DNA of 64,000 bases from VRUE01 sp963699215 (lineage in GTDB: Bacteria; Actinomycetota; Thermoleophilia; Solirubrobacterales; 70-9): NCBI GenBank assembly GCA_963699215.1, contig OY969422.1, positions 2,108,001 to 2,172,000 on the forward strand, written 5' to 3'. A program made the position numbers and the translations under genes. Of this stretch, positions 35,517 to 52,816 are shown one piece after another. Numbering within the stretch: the first letter of the stretch is position 1; every line of letters starts with the position of its first letter. The notes beneath the pieces were generated by a model. The model was not told the DNA's origin, did no database searches, and saw only the letters and a program-made list of their open reading frames with translations.

Positions 35517-36504
35517 GAGGCTCCCCCTCGCCGCGACTCCTCCTCCATCTGGGCGACGTGGACGCGCTCCAGGTAGAGGGCGAACCCCGCCGCGGGCAGG
35601 TCGACGCCGAAGCGCTTCAGCAGGCCGTCGTAGCGGCCGCCGCCGCCGAGGACGTGCCCGAGGGCCGGGTCGTAGACCTCGAGGATGGCACCGCTGTAGT
35701 AGCCGAGGTCGCGCAGCAGGCCGAGGTCGATCTGGACCCGCTCCGCCACCCCCGCGCCTCCAGGGCCTCGAAGGTCTCGCCAAGCCGCGCGGTCGCCCGC
35801 TCCACCGCCGCGCCGCCGAGCGCGCGCGCCTGGCCGAGCACCTCGCGGCCGCCGCGCAGCTGCGAGAGGGCGACGCAGGTCGCGACCTGCTCGTCGCCGA
35901 TCCCGTCGCGGGAGAGCTCGGCCTCGAGGCCGACCAGGTCGTGCGTCGCCAGCCGGTCCAGGATCGCGTCGCGCGCCTCCCCCTCGATGCCGAGCTCGGT
36001 CAGCAGCTGGCGGTAGAGGTCGGCGTCGCCGAGGCCGATCACGGCGCGGTCCAGGCCGGCGGCGTCGAGCGCCGCCTCGAGCACCTCGACCACCTCGACG
36101 GTTCCGTCCGGCGCCGGCGCGCCGATCAGCTCCACGCCGGCCTGCACGAACTCGCGCATCTGGCCGCGCTGCGGCCGCACGGCGCGGAAGGCGTTGGCCA
36201 GGTAGCAGAGCCGCAGCGGCGGCTCGGCGTCGGCGTAGCGGGTGGCGACCAGGCGGGCGATCGGCACGGTCATGTCCGAGCGCAGCGCCAGCAGGTCGCC
36301 GCGCTCGTCGAAGAAGCGGTAGGCGCAGGCGGCGGTGCGGCCGTCGCCGCGCGCCAGCACCTCGTCGTACTCGATCGCCGGCGTCGCGACCTCGCCGTAG
36401 CCACGGCTCTCGAAGACCTCGATCATGGCGCGATGCAGGCGGCGCAGCTCGCGCATCTCGTCGGGGAGGACGTCGCGCGTTCCGGGTGGGATCGGGTGGA
36501 TCAT
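35513..36504 (-). CDS. hisZ: ATP phosphoribosyltransferase regulatory subunit HisZ (one frameshift)
   Basis: About 330 codons from MIHPIPPGTRDVLPDEMREL. It resembles the class II HisRS catalytic core (GYGEVATPAIEYDEVLARGD, FFDERGDLLALRSDMTVPIA) but is shorter, has no anticodon-binding domain and lies in the his operon next to short HisG, so HisZ rather than HisS. The C-terminal part GYYSGAILEVYDPALGHVLG GGGRYDGLLKRFG is in another frame after a likely missing G in a G-run near 35755. First gene of the his operon. Confidence 0.9.
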
Positions 36505-36540
36505 CCGCCTGACCTTACGAGAGTGAGCGCAGAAAGCCTG

Positions 36541-36708
36541 CTTAGGCGGTTGATAACGAATTTACGTGCCCGCGGGGGCGTGACTGGCCAAGCCGGGCGG
36601 TGCGCGCGGCCACAGCGCGTAGCAGCGCTACGCGCAAGGTCGTGGGTGCCGATCCGGCGCCGCGCCAGGCGCGCCATCCGTGGGTGCGTAAATTTGAGAT
36701 CGCCCGCC

Positions 36709-36713
<5 letters not shown>
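36541..36713. repeat. 173-bp imperfect palindrome between hisZ and murA
   Basis: The left arm (36541-36571, CTTAGGCGG...GAATTTACGTGCCC) matches, inverted, the right arm (36682-36713, GGGTGCGTAAATTTG...CCGCCTTAGG). The exact centre is a perfect GCGCGTAGC-AGC-GCTACGCGC hairpin (36615-36635). The right arm covers the murA stop codon. Architecture equals that of the element at 8046-8145. It could end murA transcription, be part of the his leader, or be a small palindromic mobile-type repeat. The remaining intergenic bases to hisZ (36505-36540) show nothing else definite. Confidence 0.6.
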
Positions 36714-38006
<1,293 letters not shown>

Positions 38007-38029
38007 GAGTCCGGCTAGGGTAACGCGCC

Positions 38030-39027
38030 ATGGGGAGAGGCTGGAAGATCGTCATCGGGGTGGTGGTCGCGCTGATCGTCTTGATCGGCGTCAACGCGCT
38101 GGTCATCGGCGGCGAGACGAAGTCGGCCGAGGTGACCGAGCCCGGCGGCAGGATTCTCGACCTCCAGGCGGCCGATCTGCAGGTGGTCGAACGCGGGCCA
38201 CGCGACGGCAGTCCGATCGTCCTCGATCCACTGCTTCACCTGCGCGATCGACTGGTGGGAGGGGATGATGCCCCGACTCGCGCGCGAGCACCGAGTCGTC
38301 GCCGTCGATCTGCTCGGCCACGGCGGCTCGGAGAAGCCAAGCTCCGGCTACACGATCGAGAACCAGGCCAACCTGGTCGCCGAGGTGCTGGGCAGGCTCG
38401 GCGTCCGCGACGCCGAGGTGGTCGGCCACTCGCTCGGCGGCACCGTCTCGGTGGCGCTGGCCCAGCAGTCGCCGCAACTGGTCGACCGGGTCGTCATCGT
38501 CGACACGCGCGCCCGACTCACGAAGAGGGCGACCTCGGCTTCATCGCCGACCTCGCCTTCGCCCCGGTGATCGGCGAGTCGCTCTGGCGAATCAAGCCCG
38601 ACTTCTCCGTCCGCGAGGGGCTCGAGGTCGCCTTCGCCCCCGGCTTCGACGTCCCGGACGCCTTCGTCGACGACGTCGACGGGATGACCTACACCGCCTA
38701 CGACGAATCACCCACCGCCTCCGACGACTTCGGCCAGGAAGAGCCGCTCGACGAGCGAATGAGGGAGACCGGCAAGCCGCTGCTGGTGATCATGGGCGCC
38801 GAGGAGCAGATCATCGACGACCCGGTCGCCAGGCTGGCCGAATACCGCGCGGGGTCCCCGGCGCCGAGACCAAGCTGATCGCCGGCTCGGGCCACTCGCC
38901 CAACGTCGAGAAACCGGCGCAGACGGCAGCTCTGGTCCTCGCCTTCGAGGGGGCCGCGCAGCCCGCAGCCAGGCACGAATTGCAAAAACGCCTGCAGAAT
39001 CGGGAAGGCGTCCGGAAGCGTCCGTAG
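38030..39027 (+). CDS. Membrane-anchored alpha/beta hydrolase (frameshifted)
   Basis: An N-terminal anchor (MGRGWKIVIGVVVALIVLIG VNALVIGG) precedes an alpha/beta-hydrolase domain. The true frame passes through HRVVAVDLLGHGGSEKPSSG, the nucleophile elbow VVGHSLGGTVSVALAQQSPQ, and a C-terminal catalytic His in IAGSGHSPNVEKP. Indels near 38228, 38500 and 38855 break it. Esterase, lipase or haloperoxidase-type roles are all possible. The ATG is divergent from murA with very little promoter space. Confidence 0.8.
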
Positions 39028-39031
39028 CTTA

Positions 39032-39045
39032 CGAACCTATGTTCG
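39032..39045 (+). promoter_or_regulatory. LexA (SOS) box
   Basis: CGAACCTATGTTCG is a perfect CGAAC-N4-GTTCG palindrome, the Gram-positive/actinobacterial LexA operator. It lies 4 nt after the hydrolase stop and overlaps the ATG of the next small ORF. TAGCTT (39024-39029) fits a TANNNT -10 element placed for a leaderless transcript. Confidence 0.6.
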
Positions 39046-39239
39046 ATACAAGAAAGACCTTCAGCACGCAAGCAGCCGACGCCGTCGACCTGGTGATCGA
39101 CTTCGCCACCCTCGGCGAGTACGGCCTCGAGCCGGTCGATCGGCCCTCGCGACCCTGTGAGGCACGGCGGCGCAGCAGCGCCTCGCGCAGCACGGGATCG
39201 TGGAGCTCGGCGATCGACCGCTTCGCCGCGCACTCCTAG
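39039..39239 (+). CDS. Small SOS-box-associated ORF, 66 aa, unknown
   Basis: Begins MFDTRKTFSTQAADAVDLVI DFATLGEYGLEP, then an Arg/Ser-rich tail. No membrane segment, domain or relative recognised. The first 32 residues look protein-like (amphipathic, acidic) while the tail may be out of frame after an indel. It sits alone between the hydrolase and the rRNA terminator. If real, its placement on a LexA box suggests a DNA-damage-induced peptide, perhaps a division inhibitor, but this is guesswork. Confidence 0.4.
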   Translation: MFDTRKTFSTQAADAVDLVIDFATLGEYGLEPVDRPSRPCEARRRSSASRSTGSWSSAIDRFAAHS

Positions 39240-39247
39240 AACGACAA

Positions 39248-39268
39248 AGGGCCGCCCGGTGGGCGGCC
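39248..39268 (-). terminator. rRNA operon terminator
   Basis: On the minus strand GGGCCGCCC-ACC-GGGCGGCCC is followed by TTTG and a T-rich stretch, 14 nt past the 5S rRNA 3' end. Confidence 0.8.
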
Positions 39269-39282
39269 CAAAGTCAGAAGAA

Positions 39283-39397
39283 CCGGCGGCGACCTACTCT
39301 CCCAGGAGGTTGCCCTCCAAGTACCATCGGCGCTGAGTGGCTTAACTGCTCTGTTCGGAATGGGAAGAGGTGTTTCCCTCTCGCTATGCACCACCGG
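39283..39397 (-). rRNA. rrf: 5S ribosomal RNA
   Basis: About 115 nt. Reading the minus strand, CCGGTGGTGCATAGCGAGAG starts helix I, CCATTCCGAACAGAGCAGTT is the conserved loop B/helix III region, and CTGGGAGAGTAGGTCGCCGC is the 3' side. Ends are estimated from pairing of the terminal helix (GGTGG..., ...CGCCG). Confidence 0.9.
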
Positions 39398-39418
39398 AAT
39401 TTTGCGAGACCGCGCCCC

Positions 39419-39445
39419 GGTGGAGCTTGAAAACTGCACAAGGCC
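39419..39445 (-). other. 3' half of the 23S processing stem
   Basis: GGTGGAGCTTGAAAACTGCA and following bases to 39445 are the inverted near-copy of 42553-42579 in the 16S-23S spacer (25 of 27 positions match), so in the transcript they pair across the 23S rRNA as an RNase III-type processing stem. Confidence 0.75.
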
Positions 39446-39477
39446 GTTAATCAAATGGGTAAGAAATAAATATCCGT

Positions 39478-42472
<2,995 letters not shown>

Positions 42473-42689
42473 GGTGAGCGACCCGTACACCTAAGTGTGC
42501 GGGTCGTTAATTAAATACCCAGAGCCTGCCGTCGCGGCAGGCTCTAATTATTGGCCTTGTACAGTTTTCAAGGTCCACCGAGGCACACGCGGCGGAGTGC
42601 TTCCACCGGCGGTCTCTCAAAACTGAGCAGCGTTCCCACCGGCTTGATGCCAGTGGGGAGCCCGGTCGACGTTCTAGAGAAATCTCCCT
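42473..42689 (-). other. 16S-23S internal transcribed spacer, no tRNA genes
   Basis: 217 nt. It contains two hairpins (42478-42508 with CGACCCGTACAC/GTGTGCGGGTCG, and 42520-42544 with AGAGCCTGCC/GGCAGGCTCT), the 5' half of the 23S processing stem (42553-42579) and the 3' half of the 16S processing stem (42609-42633, inverted copy of 44389-44413). No tRNA-Ile or tRNA-Ala cloverleaf can be made. Confidence 0.8.
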
Positions 42690-44236
<1,547 letters not shown>

Positions 44237-44388
44237 GAGTACTTCTACAGAGAGATGCCATGCCTGGCTGGCCACCGGGTACACATACATGGTGGCCGGC
44301 ATGACGGGTAAATCAGACCGCTCGGCACGCTGACGAGCCGAGCGGATCGGGCTCAAACAACCCACGGACACGAATGTCCGCGGGGTGC

Positions 44389-44413
44389 ACGCTGCTCAGT
44401 TTTCAAAGACCGC
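44389..44413 (-). other. 5' half of the 16S processing stem with boxA-like sequence
   Basis: On the minus strand GCGGTCTTTGAAAACTGAGC AGCGT pairs with its inverted near-copy at 42609-42633 downstream of 16S. TCTTTGAAAACT resembles the boxA antitermination element of Gram-positive rrn leaders. The rest of the leader (44237-44388) holds a CATGCCGGCCACC/GGTGGCC hairpin around 44260-44303. Confidence 0.7.
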
Positions 44414-44487
44414 TGCGCCTCAACGACAACGGGATACGTCGTCATTCGCGCACGGGATGGCACCGGGCCAATCCCGAAGGGACGAGC

Positions 44488-44517
44488 AGTATAGCGCTGC
44501 GCAGGCGCTTTGCCTAA
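44488..44517 (-). promoter_or_regulatory. Candidate rrn promoter
   Basis: Minus strand TTAGGC (44517-44512) as a weak -35 and TATACT (44493-44488) as -10, 18 nt apart, in the gap between the tyrS stop and the 16S leader. The -10 is near consensus, and the -35 is poor. A further promoter inside the end of tyrS is possible. Confidence 0.5.
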
Positions 44518-44523
44518 TGCCGC

Positions 44524-45684
44524 TCAGGCGTCGCTACGCAGGCGGCGAAAGCGGCGCTTGCCGACCTGCAAGACCCGGCCTTCGAGGGCGGCGGGCTCGA
44601 GATCCAGCGTGCCCGCCGGAATTGGCTCACCGTCCAGCTTCACACCGCCCTGGCCGAGCAGGCGGCGGGCCTCGCTGGAGCTGATCTCGAAGGCGGCGGC
44701 CAGCAGCTGAGGAAGATGGACCGAGGCGCCGTTGCCCGCCAGGTGGGCGCTCAGGTCGACCTCCTCGATCTCCTCCGGAGCCTCGTGGCGGACGAACAGC
44801 CGGTCGAAGTGCTCCTCGGCGCGGCGCGCGGCCTCCCCGTCGTGGAAGCGCTCGACGATCCGCCGCCCCAGCTCCCGCTTCGCCTCGTTGGCGGGCTTGC
44901 CCGGCACCTCCTCGCCGAGCAGCAGGCGGAAGTACTCGGCCATCGCCTCGTCGGGGACCCGCATCAGCTTGCCGAACATCTCCTCCGGGGGATCGGTGAC
45001 GCCGACGTAGTTGCCGAGCGACTTGCTCATCTTCTGGGTGCCGTCGATCCCGACCAGGATCGGCAGCGTCAAGATCGATTGCGGCTTCTGTCCGTAGGCG
45101 GTCTGGACGTCGCGCCCGAAGAGCAGGTTGAACTTCTGGTCGGTCCCCCCGAGCTCGACGTCGGCCTCCACCGCGACCGAGTCGTAGCCCTGCAGCAGTG
45201 GGTAGAGCAGCTCGAGGGCGGCGATCGGCGAGCCCGCCGCCATCCGCTTCTGGAAGTCGTCGCGCTCCAGCAGCCTGGCGACCGTGGTCTGGGCGAGCAG
45301 CCCGAGCAGCGCCTCGGGCTCCATTCGCAGCCACTCGCTGTTGAAGCGGACCTCGGTGCGCTCGCGGTCGAGCACCTTGAAGGCCTGCTCCTGATAGGTC
45401 GTGGCGTTGGTCTCGATCTCCTCCGACGAAGGCAGCGGCCGCTGGGCCGAGCGCCCGCTCGGATCGCCGACCCTGGCGGTGAAGTCGCCGACGATGAGGA
45501 CGACCCGGTGGCCGGCGTCCTGGAATTCGCGCAGCTTGTTCAGCACGACCGTGTGGCCGAGGTGGATGTCGGCGGTGGTCGGGTCGATTCCCAGCTTGAC
45601 CCGCATCGGGCGCTCGGACGCGAGCTGCTCGGCGAGCATCCCCTCGGGCAGCACGTCGACCGCGTTGCGCGTCAGATCCGCCAC
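44524..45684 (-). CDS. tyrS: Tyrosyl-tRNA synthetase
   Basis: 386 aa from GTG at 45684 (VADLTRNAVDVLPEGML). The start has only a weak Shine-Dalgarno. Class I motifs: IHLGHTVVLNKLREFQDAGH (HIGH) and TQKMSKSLGNYVGV (KMSKS). ELGGTDQKFNLLFGRDVQ is the tyrosine/TrpS-family dimer region. A C-terminal S4 RNA-binding domain (EARRLLGQGGVKLDGEPI) ends the protein. This is the TyrZ-like long-insertion type by its HLGH and sequence order. It lies upstream of the rRNA operon, same strand. Confidence 0.95.
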   Translation of the reverse strand: MADLTRNAVDVLPEGMLAEQLASERPMRVKLGIDPTTADIHLGHTVVLNKLREFQDAGHRVVLIVGDFTARVGDPSGRSAQRPLPSSEEIETNATTYQEQAFKVLDRERTEVRFNSEWLRMEPEALLGLLAQTTVARLLERDDFQKRMAAGSPIAALELLYPLLQGYDSVAVEADVELGGTDQKFNLLFGRDVQTAYGQKPQSILTLPILVGIDGTQKMSKSLGNYVGVTDPPEEMFGKLMRVPDEAMAEYFRLLLGEEVPGKPANEAKRELGRRIVERFHDGEAARRAEEHFDRLFVRHEAPEEIEEVDLSAHLAGNGASVHLPQLLAAAFEISSSEARRLLGQGGVKLDGEPIPAGTLDLEPAALEGRVLQVGKRRFRRLRSDA

Positions 45685-45746
45685 GGCGGCAATGCTAGAC
45701 TGCCGGCCTCGCACGGCGGGCGGCGCCCGTCGCGGCGCACACCTCG

Positions 45747-47990
45747 ATGGCGGTCCTTGGAACAAAGCCCCGCCGGGCCGGCGGCTCGGTTCCACCGCCT
45801 TCGCCTCCGGCAACTCCCGGCGGACGCGCACGGCCGCGGCTGAAGAAGCTGCGCGTCCTCTTCGTCCTGATCGGGCTCGGCTTCCTTGCCGTCGTCTCGA
45901 TGGTCTTCGGGATGATCGTCGCGGTCTCGCAGGACCTGCCGGCGATCTACAACTTCGCCCAGTACAAGGCCTCGAAGAACAGCGAGGTCTTCGACGCCTC
46001 CGGGGAGCCGATCGGCACGCTGACCAGCAACCAGAACAAGATCCTGCTCGATTCGGGGCAGATCTCCCCCAACGTCAAGAACGCCGTGGTCGCGATCGAG
46101 GACACGCGCTACTACGAGCACACCGGGGTCGATTTCCAGGGCATCGGCAGGGCGCTGATCAAAGACATCCTCAGCCAGAGCGCCGCGCAGGGAGCCTCGA
46201 CGATCACCGAGCAGTTCGTCAAGAACGCGCTCGCCGCCCAGGACAGCCGCACGGTCTTCCAGAAGTTCCGCGAGGCGGCGCTCGCCTACCGGCTGGAGCG
46301 CCACTGGAGCAAGGACAAGATCCTCACCGAGTACCTCAACACGATCTACTTCGGCGAGGGCGCCTACGGGATCGAGGCCGCAGCCCGCACCTTCTTCGGC
46401 AACGCCCACCCGGGCTGCGGCAGCGCAACCGAGCCCTGTGCCGCCATCCTCGAGCCCTGGGAGGCCGCGACCTTGGCCGGGATCATCGCCTCCCCCTCGG
46501 CCTACGACCCGAAGTTCTTCCCCGAAAACTCGCTGGAAAGGCGCAACCTGGTGCTGGGGAAGATGTATGAGGAGGGCTTCATCACCGAGGCCCAGTACGA
46601 GGAAGGAAGCCAGAAGGCCCTCCCCGCTCCGGACGACATCGAGCCCCCCTCGCTCGACTCCGAAGCCCCTTACTTCACCGCCTGGCTGCGTCAGCAGCTG
46701 GTCGATCGCTTCGGCGCCGCGAAAACCTTCTTCGGCGGCCTCAAGGTCAAGACGACGCTCGACCTGCGCCTGCAGGCGGCTGCCGAAGAAACCGTCGGCT
46801 CCTACCTGGGCGGCCTGCCGCCGACCGCGGCGATCGTCGTCATCGACAACCGCAACGCCGGGATCAAGGCGATGGTCGCCGGTCCCGACTTCGACGAAAA
46901 ACCCTTCAACCTGGCGACGCTCGGGCATCGCCAGCCCGGCTCCTCGATCAAGCCGATCATCCTGACCACTGCGCTCGAACAGGGCATCTCCCCCGAAACC
47001 GTCTACGAATCGTCGCCCCAGGTCTTCTACTTCGGCAAGAAGGACAAGGAACCGTTCGAGGTCAATAACTACGGCGACAGCTATCTCGGCTCCGCTTCGC
47101 TCGCCACCGCGACGACCTACTCCGACAACTCGGTCTATGCCCAGGTGGGCTTGGAAAGCATCGACGGCGGCACCCGCGCGATCGCCGCCACCGCGCACAA
47201 GCTCGGGGTCCAGACCCACCTCTCGACCAACCCGGCGATGGTGCTCGGCGGTCTCAAGGAAGGGGTGACGCCGCTCGAGTGGAGCTATGCCTTCTCGACC
47301 CTGGCCAACGACGGCGACCGGGTCAGCGGCACGCTCGCCCCGATCCCGGGCGACAGCCCGGTCGCCTACACCCAGGTCACCGACCAGGACGACGACATCA
47401 TCAAGGGCGGCGACAACGACTCGATCCACACCCAGGTGATCGACTCCGGGGTCGCCGAAGAAGCGAAGAGCATCCTGCGCTCGGTGGTGACCAGCGGCAC
47501 CGGGGTGCGCGCCGATATCGGCGACGAAAGCCAGTGGGGCAAGACCGGCACCACCGACGAAAACGGCGACGCCTGGTTCTGCGGCGCGACCGAGGAAGTG
47601 ACGGCCTGTGTCTGGGTCGGGTACGCGGACACGACGACGCCGATGCTGACCGAGTTCTCCGGCGGCCCGGTCGACGGCGGCACCTTCCCGGCGCTGATCT
47701 GGGCGAGCGTTATCTCCGCCTGGGAGGAGATCAAAGCCGACCGAGACGCCGAACGCGAGAGCGAGCGAGCGGCGCGGATGGCGGACGAGAGCGACGGCGA
47801 CTCCGCCGCCGAGGGCATGACCGAAGAAGAAAGCTATGTCCCGGTGGAACCGGAATCCACGCCGGCGGAACCGAGCGAACCCGCACCTGCCCCCGAAGCA
47901 CCCGAAACCGCGCCGACCCCGGCTCCCGAAGCGGCACCGGAAGCCGCGCCCGAATCGAGCGGGGGCGGCGGCGGGATAACCGCCGGCTAG
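45747..47990 (+). CDS. Class A penicillin-binding protein (transglycosylase-transpeptidase)
   Basis: 747 aa: a short cytoplasmic Pro-rich head, one membrane helix (LRVLFVLIGLGFLAVVSMVF), a GT51 domain with the catalytic Glu in VVAIEDTRYYEHTGVDFQGI and GASTITEQFVKN, then the transpeptidase with HRQPGSSIKPIILTTALEQG (SxxK), TYSDNSVYAQ (SxN) and GKTGTTDENGDAWFCGATEE (KTGT). The C-terminal 80 residues are a Glu/Pro/Ala-rich tail. It polymerises and crosslinks peptidoglycan outside the membrane. Divergent from tyrS by 62 nt. Confidence 0.94.
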   Translation: MAVLGTKPRRAGGSVPPPSPPATPGGRARPRLKKLRVLFVLIGLGFLAVVSMVFGMIVAVSQDLPAIYNFAQYKASKNSEVFDASGEPIGTLTSNQNKILLDSGQISPNVKNAVVAIEDTRYYEHTGVDFQGIGRALIKDILSQSAAQGASTITEQFVKNALAAQDSRTVFQKFREAALAYRLERHWSKDKILTEYLNTIYFGEGAYGIEAAARTFFGNAHPGCGSATEPCAAILEPWEAATLAGIIASPSAYDPKFFPENSLERRNLVLGKMYEEGFITEAQYEEGSQKALPAPDDIEPPSLDSEAPYFTAWLRQQLVDRFGAAKTFFGGLKVKTTLDLRLQAAAEETVGSYLGGLPPTAAIVVIDNRNAGIKAMVAGPDFDEKPFNLATLGHRQPGSSIKPIILTTALEQGISPETVYESSPQVFYFGKKDKEPFEVNNYGDSYLGSASLATATTYSDNSVYAQVGLESIDGGTRAIAATAHKLGVQTHLSTNPAMVLGGLKEGVTPLEWSYAFSTLANDGDRVSGTLAPIPGDSPVAYTQVTDQDDDIIKGGDNDSIHTQVIDSGVAEEAKSILRSVVTSGTGVRADIGDESQWGKTGTTDENGDAWFCGATEEVTACVWVGYADTTTPMLTEFSGGPVDGGTFPALIWASVISAWEEIKADRDAERESERAARMADESDGDSAAEGMTEEESYVPVEPESTPAEPSEPAPAPEAPETAPTPAPEAAPEAAPESSGGGGGITAG

Positions 47991-48576
47991 GCCGCCCGCG
48001 GCCGCGGGCGGGAGACGTACGGGCTCGCCGCGAGGCAGAAGCGCCAGGGGCGCTCGACCGCTTTGGTGATCCCCACCCGGGGCCCGGCGACGACGCGCCC
48101 GCTCCAGCCCGGCTCGCGCGGCGCCAGCAGGAACGGCTCGGCGGAGAGATCCGCTCCGTTGGCCTCGAGGCCGATGCCGAGCGCCTCGGTCAGCTTGCCC
48201 GGGCCCGAGCAGAGCTCAGCGTCCGGGCGCTCGCCCCGGCGCGCCCGCATCGCCTCCAGCCCGGTCGTCGGCTGCAGCGCCCGGATCAGCACCGCCGCCG
48301 CCTCGCCCTCGGGTTCGGCGACCGCGTTGAGCAGGCTGTGGATGCCGTAGGAGAGGTAGACGTAGGCCCGCCCCGGCGGGCCGAAGAGAACCTCGGTGCG
48401 CTCGGTCAGGCCGACGTAGGCGTGGCAGGCGGGGTCGTCGCGCTCGTAGCTCTCGGTCTCGACGATCGTGCCCCCGCGACCCTCGTAGAGGAGCCGGCAG
48501 CCGATCAGCTCGCGGGCGACCGTGTGCACCGAGCGGGCGAAGAAGCCGGCGTCCAGTCGCTCTGCGGCGGCTGCCC

Positions 48577-48580
<4 letters not shown>
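47987..48580 (-). CDS. mpg: 3-methyladenine DNA glycosylase (AAG/MPG family)
   Basis: 197 aa. IVETESYERDDPACHAYVGL carries the catalytic Glu and the AAG signature. GPPGRAYVYLSYGIHSLLNA provides the intercalating loop and active-site region. LCSGPGKLTEALGI and APREPGWSGRVVAGPRVGI are conserved. It excises alkylated and deaminated purines. Overlaps the argH stop by 4 nt and the convergent PBP stop by 4 nt. Confidence 0.93.
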
Positions 48581-49968
<1,388 letters not shown>

Positions 49969-49969
<1 letters not shown>

Positions 49970-51098
49970 CAGCGGAGGGATTCGGCCAGAGCCTCGCAGA
50001 CCCGCGCCACCTGCGACTCCGCTCATCGCCGGGAAGAAGGGAAGCGCCAGCGAGCGCGCCGAGGCGGCTTCGGCGACCGGGAACTGGCCCTCGCGGTAGC
50101 CGAGCTCGCGCAGGTGCGGGAAGAGGTGGATGCAGGGCAGGTAGGCCTTGCTGGCGATGCCGCGCTCGGCGAGGCGGGCGACGACCGCGTCGCGGTCGAT
50201 CTCGCCGGCGAGGCGGACGGCGTAGACGAACCAGCTGCGTCGCTCGGCGCCGCGGCTGGCGATCGGCGTCTCCAGACCCTCGACCCCGGCCAGCCCCTCC
50301 TCGTAGAGCGAAGCGACGGCGGAGCGCCGTGCGAGCAGCGCGTCGAGCCGCTCGAGCTGGGCGACGCCGAGCGCGGCGGCGAGGTCGGAGAGGCGGTAGT
50401 TGAAGCCGAGCCGGTCGTGGTCGAGCCAGCCCATGTCGGGGGCGCGACCCTGGTTGCGCTCGCGAGCGCAGCCGCGTCGCCGCCTCGGGATCGGGTGGGA
50501 CGATCATCCCCCCCTCCCCCGTGGTCAGCTGCTTGTTGGCGTAGAAGGCGAAGGTCGCGAGGTTGCCGCGAGTTCCGACCGCGCGATCCTCTGCGTCGAC
50601 CGCGCCGAGCGCCTCGCAGGCGTCCTCGAGGATGCCGAGTCCGCGCCGTGAGGCGATCGCCTCCAGCTCCGGCATCGCCGCCGGGAAGCCGAAGATGTGG
50701 ACCGGCAGGATCCCGGCGCTGCGCTCGCTGGCGGCCGCCTCGACCGCCGCCGGGTCGAGGTTGAGCGTCACCGGATCGACGTCGCAGAAGACCGGGCGGG
50801 CGCCCTCGTAGAGCAGGCAGTTGGCCGAGGCGACGAAGCTGAAGGGGCTGGTCAGGACCTCGTCGCCGGGCCCCCAGCCGAGCGACCGCACGCCGAGGTG
50901 GAGCGCGGTGGTGCCACTCGACACCGCGACGGCGTCCTCGCTGCCCAGCCAGGCGGCGAAATCGCGCTCGAAGCGCTCCCCCATCGGCCCGAGCGAGAGG
51001 CGGCCCGAGCGCAGAACCTCGAGCGCCAGCTCCTCCTCCCGGTCGCCGACCTCGGGCCGCGCAAGCGGGATCGGGTCGGTCTCGGGAGCGCCGCTCAT
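49969..51098 (-). CDS. DegT/DnrJ/EryC1-type PLP aminotransferase (frameshifted)
   Basis: About 376 codons from MSGAPETDPIPLARPEVGDR. Family blocks: EDAVAVSSGTTALHLGVRSL GWGPGDEVLTSPFSFVASAN, VHIFGFPAAMPELEAIA, ILEDACEALGA, and the PLP lysine in FAFYANKQLTTGEGGMIVPP (SFxxxKxxTTGEGG type). The second half is GFNYRLSDLAAALGVAQLER and GIASKAYLPCIHLFPHLREL. It transaminates a sugar nucleotide for surface glycan or secondary metabolite synthesis. Indels near 50460 and 50023. No glycan genes flank it. Confidence 0.88.
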
Positions 51099-51108
51099 GG
51101 CGGCCACC

Positions 51109-52689
<1,581 letters not shown>

Positions 52690-52762
52690 CGGATGCCTTT
52701 CGGTGCGAGTGTGATCGGGAAGAGGGCCAAAACGGGCCCGCCTTGCGCGCGCAGCGCAGCGC

Positions 52763-52779
52763 CAGCCGCTAGGCGGCTG
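52763..52779 (-). promoter_or_regulatory. Hairpin in the cimA leader with a uORF stop codon in its loop
   Basis: CAGCCGC (52763-52769), TAG-complement loop, GCGGCTG (52773-52779), perfect 7-bp stem. The stop codon of the 15-residue ORF occupies the loop. A second GGGCC...GGCCC hairpin (about 52726-52740) lies between it and cimA. The arrangement resembles an attenuator. Confidence 0.5.
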
Positions 52780-52816
52780 CGGTAATTCGACCGATCGACT
52801 CGAAACCGCTGGACAT
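52769..52816 (-). CDS. Candidate leader peptide upstream of cimA, 15 aa
   Basis: ATG at 52816 overlaps the ilvE stop (TGATG) and reads MSSGFESIGRITAAA then TAG. It contains two Ile codons, one the rare ATT, just before a perfect hairpin and 80 nt before the isoleucine-pathway gene cimA. Translational coupling to ilvE would place ribosomes here. A regulatory leader is inferred. It may also be a chance ORF. Confidence 0.4.
   Translation of the reverse strand: MSSGFESIGRITAAA

Noticed and set aside
35513..36504. Histidyl-tRNA synthetase
   Set aside because: HisRS-like core, but too short, without an anticodon-binding domain, and placed in the his operon beside short HisG. HisZ fits better.
36501..36677. 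58-codon ORF in the hisZ leader whose stop overlaps the hisZ ATG, considered as a His leader peptide
   Set aside because: It lies almost wholly in the long palindrome, has only two His codons and no run of His, and its translation is Arg-rich like other chance frames here.
42473..42689. tRNA-Ile or tRNA-Ala genes in the rRNA spacer
   Set aside because: No TpsiC (GGTTCGAATC-like) box or cloverleaf can be formed on the transcribed strand. The hairpins present are processing stems and spacers.
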